A stretch of 64,000 nt of DNA from Sphingorhabdus sp. Alg231-15 (GTDB lineage Bacteria; Pseudomonadota; Alphaproteobacteria; Sphingomonadales; Sphingomonadaceae). The notes under the pieces are model-generated. The model worked only from the letters and a program-made list of their open reading frames with translations. It was not told the origin of the DNA and did not search any database. Of this stretch, positions 24,138 to 33,294 are shown one piece after another; the first letter of the stretch is position 1; each line of letters starts with the position of its first letter. The position numbers and the translations under genes were made by a program. Location of the stretch: assembly GCF_900149705.1 (NCBI RefSeq), contig NZ_LT703001.1, positions 1,798,001 to 1,862,000 on the forward strand, written 5' to 3'.

Positions 24138-25427
24138 ATGAATAATAGTTGCCATAGCCCGCCAGTGAATACGAAAGAGCTTCCATTTCCCCTGGGACGT
24201 ACCGAGCTGATCATCATGATGGCCAGCCTGATGTCGCTGAACGCGCTGGCAATTGACATCATGCTGCCGGCACTGGGCTTGATCTCCGATGATTTCGGAC
24301 TGGCCAGTGAGAATGACCGGCAATGGACCATCACGTCTTACATTTACGGCATGGCCATAGGGTCGATCCTCTACGGCTCGCTCGCCGACCGGTATGGCCG
24401 CAAACCGGTTTTGCTGGTCACGACCGGCGTATACATCCTGTTTGGACTGCTCTGCGCGATCAGCGATAACTATGATCTGATGCTGCTCGCGCGGTTCATC
24501 CAGGGCCTTGCTGCATCAGCCATGGGCGTACTGGCCAACAGCATCATCAGGGACCGCTATGAAGGTGATGCGATGGCGCGGATGATGTCGACCATCATGA
24601 TGGTGTTCATGGCCGTGCCCGTGCTCGCCCCGATGATCGGTCAACTGGTGCTGGTTTTTGCGCCTTGGCGAACGATTTTCATCGTATTGTCCGGCTTTGG
24701 CATGCTGGTCCTTCTATGGGTGATGGTGCGCCTCCCCGAAACCTTGCATCCCGAAAACAAGATCATGATCAACACCGCTTCGGTGGCGCAGACCTGGGGC
24801 GGCGTGGTAACCCATCGCAACGCGGTCGGCCATGTCTTTGCCAGCGGCCTTATGATGGCACCGCTTTTTGCGTTTATCGCATCGGCGCAGCAGATATTTT
24901 TCAAGACTTTCGACGCGGCTGATCTGTTCGTATTCATCTTTGCCGTCAACGCTATGGCGATGGCCTTGTGTAATTTTATCAACTCGCGGATTGTCATGCG
25001 CTTTGGCGCGCGAAGGGTTTCGCAGGCAGCATTACTGTTTTTCATCTTTGTCGCGATCATCCATCTGGGCGTCACGCTGGCGGGCTGGTTGAATTTGCCG
25101 ATATTTGTTCTATTGCTGGCGGCCTCGATGGGCATGGTCGGCTTCACCGGTGCAAATTTCAGTTCCATCGCGATGCAGCCTTTCGGCAAAAGCGCAGGGG
25201 TCGCATCATCATTTCAGAACTTCACCCGTACCTTGATATCCGCTGCGATTGGCGGTGCCATTGGCTTGCAATTTGATGGCACTACCTTGCCGCTGGTCAC
25301 TGGATTTTTCTTTTGCGGGGTCGCTTCATTTTTGTTTATCCTGTGGGCGGAAAACGGGAAATTATTCCGGCGCGTTCAGACAGCGGCAAGCCAGGAAACA
25401 TTATCTACGCAAACAAAGACGTCATAA
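24138..25427 (+). CDS. Bcr/CflA-type multidrug efflux MFS transporter
   Basis: A 429-residue twelve-helix major facilitator. The N-terminal half has LALDIMLPALG-like text (LAIDIMLPALGLISDDFG), the motif A loop YGSLADRYGRKPVLL around residues 84-97, and FIQGLAASAMGVLANSIIRD. This combination defines the drug:H+ antiporter Bcr/CflA group. It exports small hydrophobic drugs; the substrate range is unknown. It is divergent from the LprI-like gene and is followed 24 bp later by the DUF2147 gene on the same strand, so the two may share a transcript. Confidence 0.88.
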   Translation: MNNSCHSPPVNTKELPFPLGRTELIIMMASLMSLNALAIDIMLPALGLISDDFGLASENDRQWTITSYIYGMAIGSILYGSLADRYGRKPVLLVTTGVYILFGLLCAISDNYDLMLLARFIQGLAASAMGVLANSIIRDRYEGDAMARMMSTIMMVFMAVPVLAPMIGQLVLVFAPWRTIFIVLSGFGMLVLLWVMVRLPETLHPENKIMINTASVAQTWGGVVTHRNAVGHVFASGLMMAPLFAFIASAQQIFFKTFDAADLFVFIFAVNAMAMALCNFINSRIVMRFGARRVSQAALLFFIFVAIIHLGVTLAGWLNLPIFVLLLAASMGMVGFTGANFSSIAMQPFGKSAGVASSFQNFTRTLISAAIGGAIGLQFDGTTLPLVTGFFFCGVASFLFILWAENGKLFRRVQTAASQETLSTQTKTS

Positions 25428-25451
25428 ATTCAATCGGGGTGGACCGAAACT

Positions 25452-25871
25452 ATGAAAAACCTTCAGACAATCGCCATTGCTGGCAGTTTTTTGATCGCTT
25501 CGCCGGCGCTGGCCGCGGATTCGATTAACGGCAGTTGGGTAACGCAGGACCGCGATGCGATTATCAAAATCAGCAAATGCGGCAATACGGTCTGCGGACG
25601 CATTCACAAATATCTGGTGACACCCCCCAATGGCGTCAATCAGAAAGATACCGAGAATCCGAACAAGAAGCTACGTAACCGGAAACTGCTGGGCGCTGCG
25701 ATTTTGACCGGATTCAAACCGGATGGCAAAATCTGGCGCGGAAAGGTTTACGATCCCAAGACGGGGAAAACCTATCGCTCTGAAGTAGAACTGCTTTCGC
25801 CGACAAAGCTGAAAATGAAGGGCTGCATTGCCTTTTTCTGCCAAGGCCAGAACTGGACCCGCGCGAAATAG
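25452..25871 (+). CDS. DUF2147 family secreted protein
   Basis: A 139-residue exported protein with signal MKNLQTIAIAGSFLIASPALA. The mature part is of the DUF2147 type: NGSWVTQDRDAIIKISKCGNTVCGRI, a PDGKIWRGKVYDPKTGKTY core, and a final CIAFFCQGQNW. Four cysteines could form two disulfides. The family is widespread in proteobacteria, and its role is unknown, perhaps envelope-related or calycin-like binding. It lies closely downstream of the exporter gene. Confidence 0.87.
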   Translation: MKNLQTIAIAGSFLIASPALAADSINGSWVTQDRDAIIKISKCGNTVCGRIHKYLVTPPNGVNQKDTENPNKKLRNRKLLGAAILTGFKPDGKIWRGKVYDPKTGKTYRSEVELLSPTKLKMKGCIAFFCQGQNWTRAK

Positions 25872-25880
25872 GAGAAGAGT

Positions 25881-26894
25881 TTAATCCTTCTCCATCTTCG
25901 CAATCCATTCGCTGAGCAAGGCAGCGCCTTCTGCATGCACTAACGAACGGCCGACTTCCGGCATCGCTACACCGGGCTCCAGACTTTTGAGGCGATGCAT
26001 CATGATGCTCTCGTTCGGATTGCCCGGCGCAATCGCGAATTCGAAACCGCCGCTGCCGCGTCCGGCAGCAACCGGGCGTTTGCCGACACCCAGATGGACC
26101 GGCGATTCTTCCTCATAGGTCAGAAACAGACCGCTATTGCTGGCCGAACCTTGCCGGTTGTGGCAATGGGCGCAGTTAATATCGAGATAGGCGCGCGCGC
26201 GGCTTTCCAGTGGCATGGCGTCGTCGTCATAGTCAACCACTGGTGGATGAGAGCCGGATTTTTGCTCCAGCATCGCATTACTCAGCAGCATGTCGAGTGT
26301 ATCATGCGACAGGTTGCGCGACTTCGGGCCAATCGGCATCACCGCACCGGACAACGAATGGCATTCCTTGCACTGGTTCTTGTTCGGAACCGCGTAGCTA
26401 ATGTCTCGCTGTTTGCCCGATGGATCGGTGAAGCGCACCGGAATCCGTTTTCCTGCAACCTTCAGTGTCGCCTCGGTCTGCTCGGCATTCCAGACATAGG
26501 GCAAGGCAATCCAGCCGTCGGCGCGGTGCAACAGAACCCGTGTTTCCAGCAGCCGATCTTTTCCGTCGATTTCATAGCCGAAACTTTTTATCAGTGCTGA
26601 ACCGACTGGAAATTGAAGCAGGCCATCGCCATCCGCTACGGCCTGCTGCCCCGCGGGTATATAGATATAACGATATTTCTCGGCATAGTCGGTGAACAGG
26701 GCGCTGTTGAGCTGATAGAGCTCGACCCCCTTATTGGGTTTCCAGCCAGCGGCATCGGTAAAAAAGCCGAAGTCCGACAGTTTTTTGGGCATGCCCTTTG
26801 CTGTGATCGCCGTATCGGCCACCGGCGCAATGGGCGCCGCGCTGACCGCGAAACCGGCAACGCAAATAGAAATAGCGGCGATCAAGGTGCGCAT
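25881..26894 (-). CDS. SO2930-family diheme c-type cytochrome
   Basis: A 337-residue periplasmic protein with signal MRTLIAAISICVAGFAVSAAP. The two heme sites are CKECH (residues 175-179) and CAHCH (241-245). The N-terminal module ESF-like LSDFGFFTDAAGWKPNKGVELYQLNSALFTDYAEKYRYIYIP and the end text PEVGRSLVHAEGAAL are hallmarks of the SO2930 group. It is always found with a beta-helix partner, encoded here directly upstream with a 1-base stop/start overlap. Electron transfer or oxidation of an unknown substrate in the periplasm is inferred. Confidence 0.87.
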   Translation of the reverse strand: MRTLIAAISICVAGFAVSAAPIAPVADTAITAKGMPKKLSDFGFFTDAAGWKPNKGVELYQLNSALFTDYAEKYRYIYIPAGQQAVADGDGLLQFPVGSALIKSFGYEIDGKDRLLETRVLLHRADGWIALPYVWNAEQTEATLKVAGKRIPVRFTDPSGKQRDISYAVPNKNQCKECHSLSGAVMPIGPKSRNLSHDTLDMLLSNAMLEQKSGSHPPVVDYDDDAMPLESRARAYLDINCAHCHNRQGSASNSGLFLTYEEESPVHLGVGKRPVAAGRGSGGFEFAIAPGNPNESIMMHRLKSLEPGVAMPEVGRSLVHAEGAALLSEWIAKMEKD

Positions 26895-28084
26895 TATTTG
26901 AGTGCAGCCTCCATCGATGCGGGCAGGACGATGGGCGATAGGGCCACGGTTTCGCCTTTGCCTTTTTGTTCATGGAGCGATGGCTTGGCTTCTGTGGGCG
27001 ACTGCCCCACTTTCGTCAGCCCGAGATTGAGCACCGATACGGTGTCATTGACAATCAGGCCCTTTCCAAGCCCATCATAGAAAACCCCAGGCAGCGCGCC
27101 ACCGAAAGCCGCGGCCAGTTGCTGACCACCTTCAAAATCCGGAGCAAATCCGGCGCGGCCATAGACATTATCAGCGATATAGACATCGCGCGGAGTCGGA
27201 TCATAATTGGGATCATTAAAACTCTGCGTATAGGCCACCACCATAACGTTACTCGTGCCGTTGTTGATCATCGCATTTTCGACGACCTGCACATTGCGAT
27301 TGGCCATTACCATCACGCCCGTCCCAGCAGGGACGCTGGCGACAATATTGCCTTCGGGCGCAAAATTATCGGTATTATTGTTGATGATCGCGTTGCGCGC
27401 GACCAGCACATTATGTCCGCCCATTTGCGGAAGGTTGGGCAAGTCGAAAACCAATATGCCGCCGGTATTTTCGGTCACCAAATTTTCGGTGACTTCCGCA
27501 TCAAAGCTGTTTTCGATCTCGATCCCCGCGACATTCTCTATCGCGGTGTTGCGACGGACAATGATATTCTTGGACTGGCCGACATAAATACCGGCATCAG
27601 AGGCTCCGCGCACTACGCTGTCCTGCACCAATATGTCGCTGGCCTCGACCGGATAAATGCCATAAGCGCCGTTGCTGGCCTTGGGCCCACCGGTCCATTC
27701 AACGCGAATGGCATGATAGACGATCCGGTCTGCGCCTTTCGATTTAATCCCGTCGCCCTTGCTGTCTTCGACCGCAAAGTCTCTGAGGACAACATCGTCA
27801 GAGGTGACCAGCAGGCCTTCACCTGCACCCAATTGTCCCGCAAAGCTAAGGATGCTCTTGTCCATCCCCTGACCACGAACGGTCACTTGATCGACATCGA
27901 GTGACAGGCCGTCAGTAAGGATAAATGTTCCTGCTCCCAGTTCGACAATATCACCCGGCTCAGCGAGAATAAGCGCTTCCTGCAGCTTTTCCTGCGCATC
28001 CGCGCCGGCTTCGACAGTAATGGTTTTGGCCAGCGCTGGCATAGCGCAGCACAAAGCGGTGGCGACAAGTAAGGTCCGGATCAT
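26894..28084 (-). CDS. Parallel beta-helix repeat protein, partner of the SO2930 cytochrome
   Basis: A 396-residue exported protein (signal MIRTLLVATALCCAMPALA). It is built from repeated short strands such as NAYGIYPVEASDILVQDSV, GIYVGQSKNIIVRRNTAIEN and GIEIENSFDAEVTENLV, which form a right-handed parallel beta-helix like pectate lyases. Known partners of SO2930 cytochromes have this fold. The start at 28084 is the one that yields a signal peptide; the frame extends to 28117. The enzymatic reaction is unknown. The two-gene operon is preceded by a clean dyad at 28141. Confidence 0.85.
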   Translation of the reverse strand: MIRTLLVATALCCAMPALAKTITVEAGADAQEKLQEALILAEPGDIVELGAGTFILTDGLSLDVDQVTVRGQGMDKSILSFAGQLGAGEGLLVTSDDVVLRDFAVEDSKGDGIKSKGADRIVYHAIRVEWTGGPKASNGAYGIYPVEASDILVQDSVVRGASDAGIYVGQSKNIIVRRNTAIENVAGIEIENSFDAEVTENLVTENTGGILVFDLPNLPQMGGHNVLVARNAIINNNTDNFAPEGNIVASVPAGTGVMVMANRNVQVVENAMINNGTSNVMVVAYTQSFNDPNYDPTPRDVYIADNVYGRAGFAPDFEGGQQLAAAFGGALPGVFYDGLGKGLIVNDTVSVLNLGLTKVGQSPTEAKPSLHEQKGKGETVALSPIVLPASMEAALK

Positions 28085-28140
28085 ATTTCTCTCCCAATTG
28101 CACGGATAATGACGCAATTTTGATCCCTTGCCAAGAACAT

Positions 28141-28154
28141 TGACAATACTGTCA
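28141..28154. promoter_or_regulatory. Dyad upstream of the SO2930 operon
   Basis: TGACA-ATAC-TGTCA is a perfect inverted repeat of 5-bp arms with 4 central bases, 57-70 bp before the beta-helix start codon. The shape resembles TetR-family operators. No TetR gene lies nearby in the window, so the regulator is unidentified. Confidence 0.5.
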
Positions 28155-28268
28155 GTAATAGCACGCGCCGGCTGCAGTCCGTTGTCTTTGCTTTTGCTGC
28201 AATACGGTCAGCCTTCAGGCAGGGTCCTGGGACACAGATAGGCAATCATATGACGGATAAAGTCGGCC

Positions 28269-29252
28269 TTATCCAGCAAGGCTGACCTTACCATCTGAAA
28301 AATGCATGGCCTCTTTCCGATCCCTGGCCAGAAGCAACGGACCATCAAGATCTACCCATCGGGCGCGCTGGGCCAGCGCAAAGGCCGGGCGGATGGCGAG
28401 AGATGTCGAGAGCATACAACCGACCATCAGTTCCAGTCCGGCCTGCTCTGCCGCATCGGCAATATTGATCGCTTCACTAAGACCACCGGCCTTGTCGAGC
28501 TTGATATTGACCGCCTGATAATAACGCGCGAGCTTGGGAATATCCGCGCTGGTGTGACAGCTTTCATCGGCGCAGAGCGGGACCGGCGAACGGACGTCGG
28601 CAAGCAGCGCATCCCTTCCGGTACTCACAGGTTGTTCGATCAGCTCAACACCCCATTGCGCAAGCGTGGCCGCTTCGTGGGCGATATCGAGATCATCCCA
28701 GCTCTCGTTGGCGTCGACAATCAGCCGCGCTGCGGGCGCACCGCGATGGACGGCAGCTACCCGCTCATGGTCGTTGCTGCCGGATAGTTTGAGCTTGAGC
28801 AGGTTGTGGGTATCGGCTGCGGCGCGAGCATCGACTTCCATCTTGGCGGGATCGGCCAGGGAAATGGTGAAGGCAGAAATCAGCGGCTTGGGTTCGGGCA
28901 AAGAAGCATGGCGCCACAGTGGCCGGTCATGCTGCCGGCATTCAAGGTCCCACAGCGCACAGTCGAGCGCGTTGCGGGCGGCTCCCCTCGGCACCTGATC
29001 GAGCAACATCTGATGGTCAAAAACCTCATGGGCGCTGGCAAAGGCCTCGATGGTGGCAACACAGTTTTGTGCGGTTTCACCCTCATAGTAGATCGGCGTG
29101 GCTTCTGCTGTACCGCTATGGGTCCCGTCGCTGACCGTGCAGACAACAACATCGACATGAGTCTTGGCCCCCCGGCTGATGACGAACGAGCCATTGACTG
29201 GCCAGCGTTCAGCAGTTGCGGAGACAGAAAGCGGAACAGCAGGAGATGTCAT
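28269..29252 (-). CDS. dgcA: Enolase-superfamily dipeptide epimerase / N-acetyl-D-glutamate racemase (DgcA type)
   Basis: A 327-residue enolase-superfamily epimerase of the muconate-lactonising group. Catalytic parts: KLKLSG with Lys155, metal ligands Asp180 (VDANESW), Glu206 (IEQP) and Asp229 (CADES), and the second base region NIKLDKAGG (251-257). The family includes L-Ala-D/L-Glu epimerases of murein recycling and DgcA, which racemises N-acetyl-D-glutamate. No DUF1611/DgcN gene lies next to it here, so the substrate is uncertain and the symbol is tentative. The short N-terminal capping domain is normal for the family. Confidence 0.75.
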   Translation of the reverse strand: MTSPAVPLSVSATAERWPVNGSFVISRGAKTHVDVVVCTVSDGTHSGTAEATPIYYEGETAQNCVATIEAFASAHEVFDHQMLLDQVPRGAARNALDCALWDLECRQHDRPLWRHASLPEPKPLISAFTISLADPAKMEVDARAAADTHNLLKLKLSGSNDHERVAAVHRGAPAARLIVDANESWDDLDIAHEAATLAQWGVELIEQPVSTGRDALLADVRSPVPLCADESCHTSADIPKLARYYQAVNIKLDKAGGLSEAINIADAAEQAGLELMVGCMLSTSLAIRPAFALAQRARWVDLDGPLLLARDRKEAMHFSDGKVSLAG

Positions 29253-29319
29253 CCGATGATCGTAGCGGACTATGCGCGTCTGTCATCTGCTTTGTGGTCC
29301 TGGAAACAGGGGCCGCGGA

Positions 29320-30714
29320 TCAGGAGGCGGCTTGCGACCATGTACGGGTTGGCAGATGTCCCGAAATCGGGCTCCATTTCGCCTCTTGTGCGCGGCGGCT
29401 CATATAGGTGTCGAGGCCGATTTGCAGCGCGACCAGCATATAGACAAAGGGCTGAAACGCGACGCCGACAAACAGTGATCCGACCATGTAGATAATATGG
29501 GCATTACCTAACGCGATGGCCAGCGGAGCGACCCACATCTCACCTTCTTTGGTGGTCTTGCGATAGCGCCGACGGAGCACTTCCATCCGCCAGATCCCAC
29601 CGAGATGGATGAACAGCCACAGGGCAAGGCCAGGATAGCCCTGTTCACCGAGCATCTCAAAATAGCTGCTGTGGAAGGCGCGGGCTTCATCAATTACTTC
29701 GATCGGTCCCTCATCCTCCAGCTCGTATTCATATTCCGGCTCCGGCTGGTCATCCTTCTTATCCGGAGCCAGTTCATAACGCAGCTTGTTCAGCCGATAG
29801 ACGTTAAACCCACCGCCCATCGGATTGGCATTGGCATATTCGATGGTCCACTCCCAAACCGCGATGCGGGTCGAGGCCGACTCATCAGCCTTGTAGTTCT
29901 GGATCGTGCCCATCCGATCGGAGAAGCTTTGCGGTAGAAACGGGATGGCCATCAGGCCGATGGTCACCGCAAGACCGGCATAGAGAAAGCGGTATTTGAC
30001 AAAGCGCAACTGCAGCACTGCCAGCACAGCAATGCACACCAGACCGGTCCGCGCCTGGGTGCCGATCGGGATCAGCAAAGCCGCGAAGATGAGTGCCATG
30101 GTAAAATATTTAACCCGCCAGTCGGGCGGAAAGATCGTGCCATGTTTCGACAACCAAAGCATCAACGGGATGATCGCAATCGCCACCATAGAGATGATCG
30201 AGCCTTCATACAGTCCGGCATTATCGTCGATCAGCAGCACCAGCGCCCCATAACCACCACCGGATCCCAATGTCTTGATACCGCCGGTTATGATCAGCGT
30301 GCCAGCGCACAATACCATGAACAAGGTCAGCGCCTCGATCCGGAGCTTCGTCCTCAACGTTAGCGGCAGAAATATAGCAAAAACCAAGGCTTTCCAGACC
30401 CAGTCCCATTTTTCCATCGCATCTTCGGGTAACGCCCCCTGAAATGTCGTGTAGCCGCAATAGAGCAACAACAGCACCATCGCCCCTTGTCGCACGGAAA
30501 AGCGGCTGTCTTTCTTGTCGTCGGCGACCATATAACCCAAGAACGCCATGCCGAAAACGATCAGCGATAGGGGTATGGAATTGAGCAGAAAATAGCTTAG
30601 CCGCTGAGGCGCAACAATGTCGATATAGGCGTAGACAAGCGTGAAAATAAACGGCCGCTTAAACGCCAGAAACAGTAGAGCAAGCAAATAGGCGACAAAA
30701 ACCAGATCACGCAT
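29320..30714 (-). CDS. Exosortase-A-associated O-glycosylation ligase (Wzy-like)
   Basis: A 464-residue polytopic membrane protein. The N-terminal FAYIDIVAPQRLSYFLLN-like text (YAYIDIVAPQRLSYF), FGGFNVYRL-type loop (GGGFNVYRLNKLR) and FHSSYFEMLGEQGYPGLALW are characteristic of the putative O-glycosylation ligase of exosortase A (PEP-CTERM) systems, a Wzy/WaaL-like enzyme that attaches or polymerises sugar chains. About ten membrane segments are seen. The ATG at 30714 overlaps the small upstream gene by 8 bp. The adjacent divergent glycosyltransferase belongs to the same system. No exosortase gene is within the window. Confidence 0.85.
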   Translation of the reverse strand: MRDLVFVAYLLALLFLAFKRPFIFTLVYAYIDIVAPQRLSYFLLNSIPLSLIVFGMAFLGYMVADDKKDSRFSVRQGAMVLLLLYCGYTTFQGALPEDAMEKWDWVWKALVFAIFLPLTLRTKLRIEALTLFMVLCAGTLIITGGIKTLGSGGGYGALVLLIDDNAGLYEGSIISMVAIAIIPLMLWLSKHGTIFPPDWRVKYFTMALIFAALLIPIGTQARTGLVCIAVLAVLQLRFVKYRFLYAGLAVTIGLMAIPFLPQSFSDRMGTIQNYKADESASTRIAVWEWTIEYANANPMGGGFNVYRLNKLRYELAPDKKDDQPEPEYEYELEDEGPIEVIDEARAFHSSYFEMLGEQGYPGLALWLFIHLGGIWRMEVLRRRYRKTTKEGEMWVAPLAIALGNAHIIYMVGSLFVGVAFQPFVYMLVALQIGLDTYMSRRAQEAKWSPISGHLPTRTWSQAAS

Positions 30715-30877
30715 CAGATTGACCTTTGAGCGATTGACTCGTGGGCATGTGAAAGCCGTCAGGCTCTGCATCCGGTTCGGGTGGATCCTCGAAATCCAGG
30801 TCGGGCCGGTGAATCAGGCGCCATACCGCGATCAGCAGCAATCCATGGGTCAGAGCGATGGAAAAATTATCGATCAT
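30707..30877 (-). CDS. Small membrane protein upstream of the O-glycosylation ligase
   Basis: A 56-residue protein starting MIDNFSIALTHGLLLIAVWRL, with one transmembrane segment, then a proline/aspartate-rich tail (PDLDFEDPPEPDAEPDGF). It overlaps the ligase start codon, so it is probably translated with it. An in-frame extension up to 31006 would cross into the divergent glycosyltransferase and is rejected. Its role is unknown; by place it may belong to the exosortase-A-associated set. Confidence 0.5.
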   Translation of the reverse strand: MIDNFSIALTHGLLLIAVWRLIHRPDLDFEDPPEPDAEPDGFHMPTSQSLKGQSDA

Positions 30878-30986
30878 ATGGAGTTTGGCAGCCTCAACTA
30901 ACGCATCAGATTCATATATACATCTGGGTGCGATACAGGCTTTGGGTTGACGGGACGTTAATCCTTTTCTGGCAACGACTTGTGCC

Positions 30987-32219
30987 ATGACGCGGATTTT
31001 GCACATATTGGATCACAGCCTGCCGTTGCACAGCGGATATTGCTTTCGCACACGAGCCATCATGAAGGCGCAAATAGCCAGTGGCCTGCAGGTTGCTGGC
31101 GTAACCGGCGTTCGGCAAGATCAGCATGGCTATGAAGCGGCCGAACCACTGGAACAGGTCGACGGTTTGAATTTTTTCCGCACGTTGAGCGATGTGAGCG
31201 GTCCATCACCGGTTCGCGAATGGCGAGAAGTTTCGGTCCTTGCCGACCGCATTGCCGAAGTGGTGCAAGAATGGCGACCCGACGTCTTGCATGCACATTC
31301 CCCGGCGCTCAATGGGCTGGCCGCGCTGAGGGTCGCTCAAAAGACCGGACTGCCGCTGCTTTATGAAATTCGCGCTTTCTGGGAAGATGCGGCGGTCGGA
31401 AATGGCACTGGCCGAGAAGGCAGTCCGCGCTATTGGCTAACGCGGCAGCTTGAAAATCATGTTGTTGCCGGAGCAGATGCCGTTGCCGTCATTTGCGAAG
31501 GCCTGAAGTCCGATCTAATCGCCCGGGGCGTTGCGAAAGAAAAAATCACCGTTTCGCCCAATGGCGTCGATATGAGCTTGTTCGGAAAGCCGCCAGCGCC
31601 CGACGAAAAACTTAGAGATCAATTGAACCTGACCGGCAAGTCCGTACTCGGCTTCATCGGCAGCTTTTACGACTATGAAGGGTTGGATGACCTGATCGCC
31701 GCGATGCCGCATCTTCTAGAACTGTGCCCGGACGCGCATCTCTTGCTGGTTGGCGGGGGGCCCATGGAAAAGCAGTTGAAAAAACAAGTCACGGCCTCTG
31801 CTGCGACATCCGCGATCAGCTTTACCGGACGCGTGCCACACGATGAAGTGGAGCGTTATTACGGCCTTATGGACGTCATGGTCTATCCCCGCAAATCAAT
31901 GCGGCTCACCGAATTGGTCACGCCACTGAAGCCTCTGGAAGCCATGGCTCAGGGCCGGATTGTCGCGGCATCCGATATTGGTGGTCATCGCGAGCTGATA
32001 AAGGACGGCCTCACCGGCACATTATTTCCGGCAGGATCTCCGGAAAAAACGGCGCAAAAATTGGCTGATTTGCTGAAAAATCGCGCCGAATGGCCACAAA
32101 CCATTGAAGCAGCAAAGAAATTTGTTGAAGCGGATCGTAACTGGTCGTCAAACATTTTGCGTTACAAACCTGTTTACCAAAGGCTGATTGCACATAAATC
32201 CTATGAGCGAGCAGCCTGA
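30987..32219 (+). CDS. Exosortase-A system glycosyltransferase (TIGR04063-like, GT4 fold)
   Basis: A 410-residue GT-B glycosyltransferase. The N-terminus MTRILHILDHSLPLHSGYCFRT is typical of the glycosyltransferases attached to PEP-CTERM/XrtA clusters. ADAVAVICEGLKSDLIARGV and SPNGVDM follow, then the GT4 sugar-nucleotide motif (VMVYPRKSMRLTELVTPLKPLEAMAQGRIV) around residues 290-325. It adds a sugar to a lipid-linked chain in the cytoplasm, which the neighbouring ligase would then use. It is divergent from the ligase, with only 109 bp between start codons. Confidence 0.88.
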   Translation: MTRILHILDHSLPLHSGYCFRTRAIMKAQIASGLQVAGVTGVRQDQHGYEAAEPLEQVDGLNFFRTLSDVSGPSPVREWREVSVLADRIAEVVQEWRPDVLHAHSPALNGLAALRVAQKTGLPLLYEIRAFWEDAAVGNGTGREGSPRYWLTRQLENHVVAGADAVAVICEGLKSDLIARGVAKEKITVSPNGVDMSLFGKPPAPDEKLRDQLNLTGKSVLGFIGSFYDYEGLDDLIAAMPHLLELCPDAHLLLVGGGPMEKQLKKQVTASAATSAISFTGRVPHDEVERYYGLMDVMVYPRKSMRLTELVTPLKPLEAMAQGRIVAASDIGGHRELIKDGLTGTLFPAGSPEKTAQKLADLLKNRAEWPQTIEAAKKFVEADRNWSSNILRYKPVYQRLIAHKSYERAA

Positions 32220-32220
32220 T

Positions 32221-33273
32221 ATGGCGGAGAACATGGTGGAACAGACGGATCGCAATATAGCACGGTTTAAGGACCCAGTCCTTTCGGTAGCCGCCGGATT
32301 TGGCGCCGCGCTGGTTATTGTCACGCTCCCGCATATTTATCTGGAAAACATTATCGGCGCGACAGGGCTTTCGGAAATCGTGCCCGCCGCGGCACCGCCA
32401 CTGGGCAACACGGCGCGCGGCCTCATCGCTATTCTGGCGGGGATGGTATCCGCATCAACAATTTACTTATTTCTAAATCGCAAAGGGAGCTCTGACATGG
32501 GCGTTGCACTTCGAGAACAAATTAATGCTGCCAGTCCGATCGAACTGGACCTGGAAGAGGAAGCTAAGGCGAAAAAGAGTCGCTTCAGTCTGCCTAAATT
32601 CGATGCCAAATCGCTGACAAAATTTCTGAAGAAGCCGAAAAAGGACAAAGCCAGAGTTATGGATCTTGCTGACTTGCCGCAATTGCGCAAAGTCGACAGC
32701 GAATCCGCTGCACCAGAGCGTCCGCCTTTATTTGCGGAAACGGACGAAATGTCGCCAGTTGCCGAAGCCATTCAACCCTTTGAAGACACTGCTGCTTCAG
32801 AGGTTCCAGACGCGGAAACTCAAGAGGCGCAAGCGGATGAGATGTCAGATGCTGTGATGCCTTCAATTACACCGTTCACACCGCCAGCTTCTGAAGCGGC
32901 TCATGAAACAGCACCTGTCCGGCAGGAACCCGCGATGCCAGTATCGCCTGATATGCCAGTAGCAGCACAAGATCTGTCAGATCTTACGATCGCGGAACTG
33001 GCTGATCGGCTTGAGTCCGGCTTGAACCGCTTAAAACAATTGGATGCGTTTAGCCGAACTACTGATGCTATGATGGCGAATGCAGAGACCGTAGAACCAC
33101 CCGAAACAGCACCGGCCTCTGAGATGCATGGAGAAGCGCCTGCTATTGCACATCCGCCCCTCAAGGAAGTTGAGAGAACCGCCGAACAGGTGCAAGCGGC
33201 TCAACAGGCCGATATGGATGCCGCACTGAAAGCGGCACTCGGGACTCTCGAAAAAATGACTGCACAGCGTTAA
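32221..33273 (+). CDS. Membrane-anchored protein with acidic, alanine/proline-rich tail (unknown)
   Basis: About 350 residues. Two hydrophobic segments lie near the N-terminus (SVAAGFGAALVIVTLPHIYL and GLIAILAGMVSASTIYLFL), then a basic stretch (KKSRFSLPKFDAKSLTKFLKKPKK), and then a long low-complexity region rich in Ala, Glu and Pro, with helical LTIAELADRLESGLNRLKQLDAF. No family is recognised. The start is uncertain among ATGs at 32203, 32221 and 32233; the second lies right after the stop of the glycosyltransferase, so it is probably co-transcribed. The tail suggests a scaffold or tethering role, inferred from composition only. Confidence 0.6.
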   Translation: MAENMVEQTDRNIARFKDPVLSVAAGFGAALVIVTLPHIYLENIIGATGLSEIVPAAAPPLGNTARGLIAILAGMVSASTIYLFLNRKGSSDMGVALREQINAASPIELDLEEEAKAKKSRFSLPKFDAKSLTKFLKKPKKDKARVMDLADLPQLRKVDSESAAPERPPLFAETDEMSPVAEAIQPFEDTAASEVPDAETQEAQADEMSDAVMPSITPFTPPASEAAHETAPVRQEPAMPVSPDMPVAAQDLSDLTIAELADRLESGLNRLKQLDAFSRTTDAMMANAETVEPPETAPASEMHGEAPAIAHPPLKEVERTAEQVQAAQQADMDAALKAALGTLEKMTAQR

Positions 33274-33294
33274 TCGGGTTTCATCAACGACCTG

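Noticed and set aside
26966-27904. 312-residue plus-strand open frame
   Set aside because: It is antisense to the beta-helix gene, has no recognisable motif and no ribosome site.
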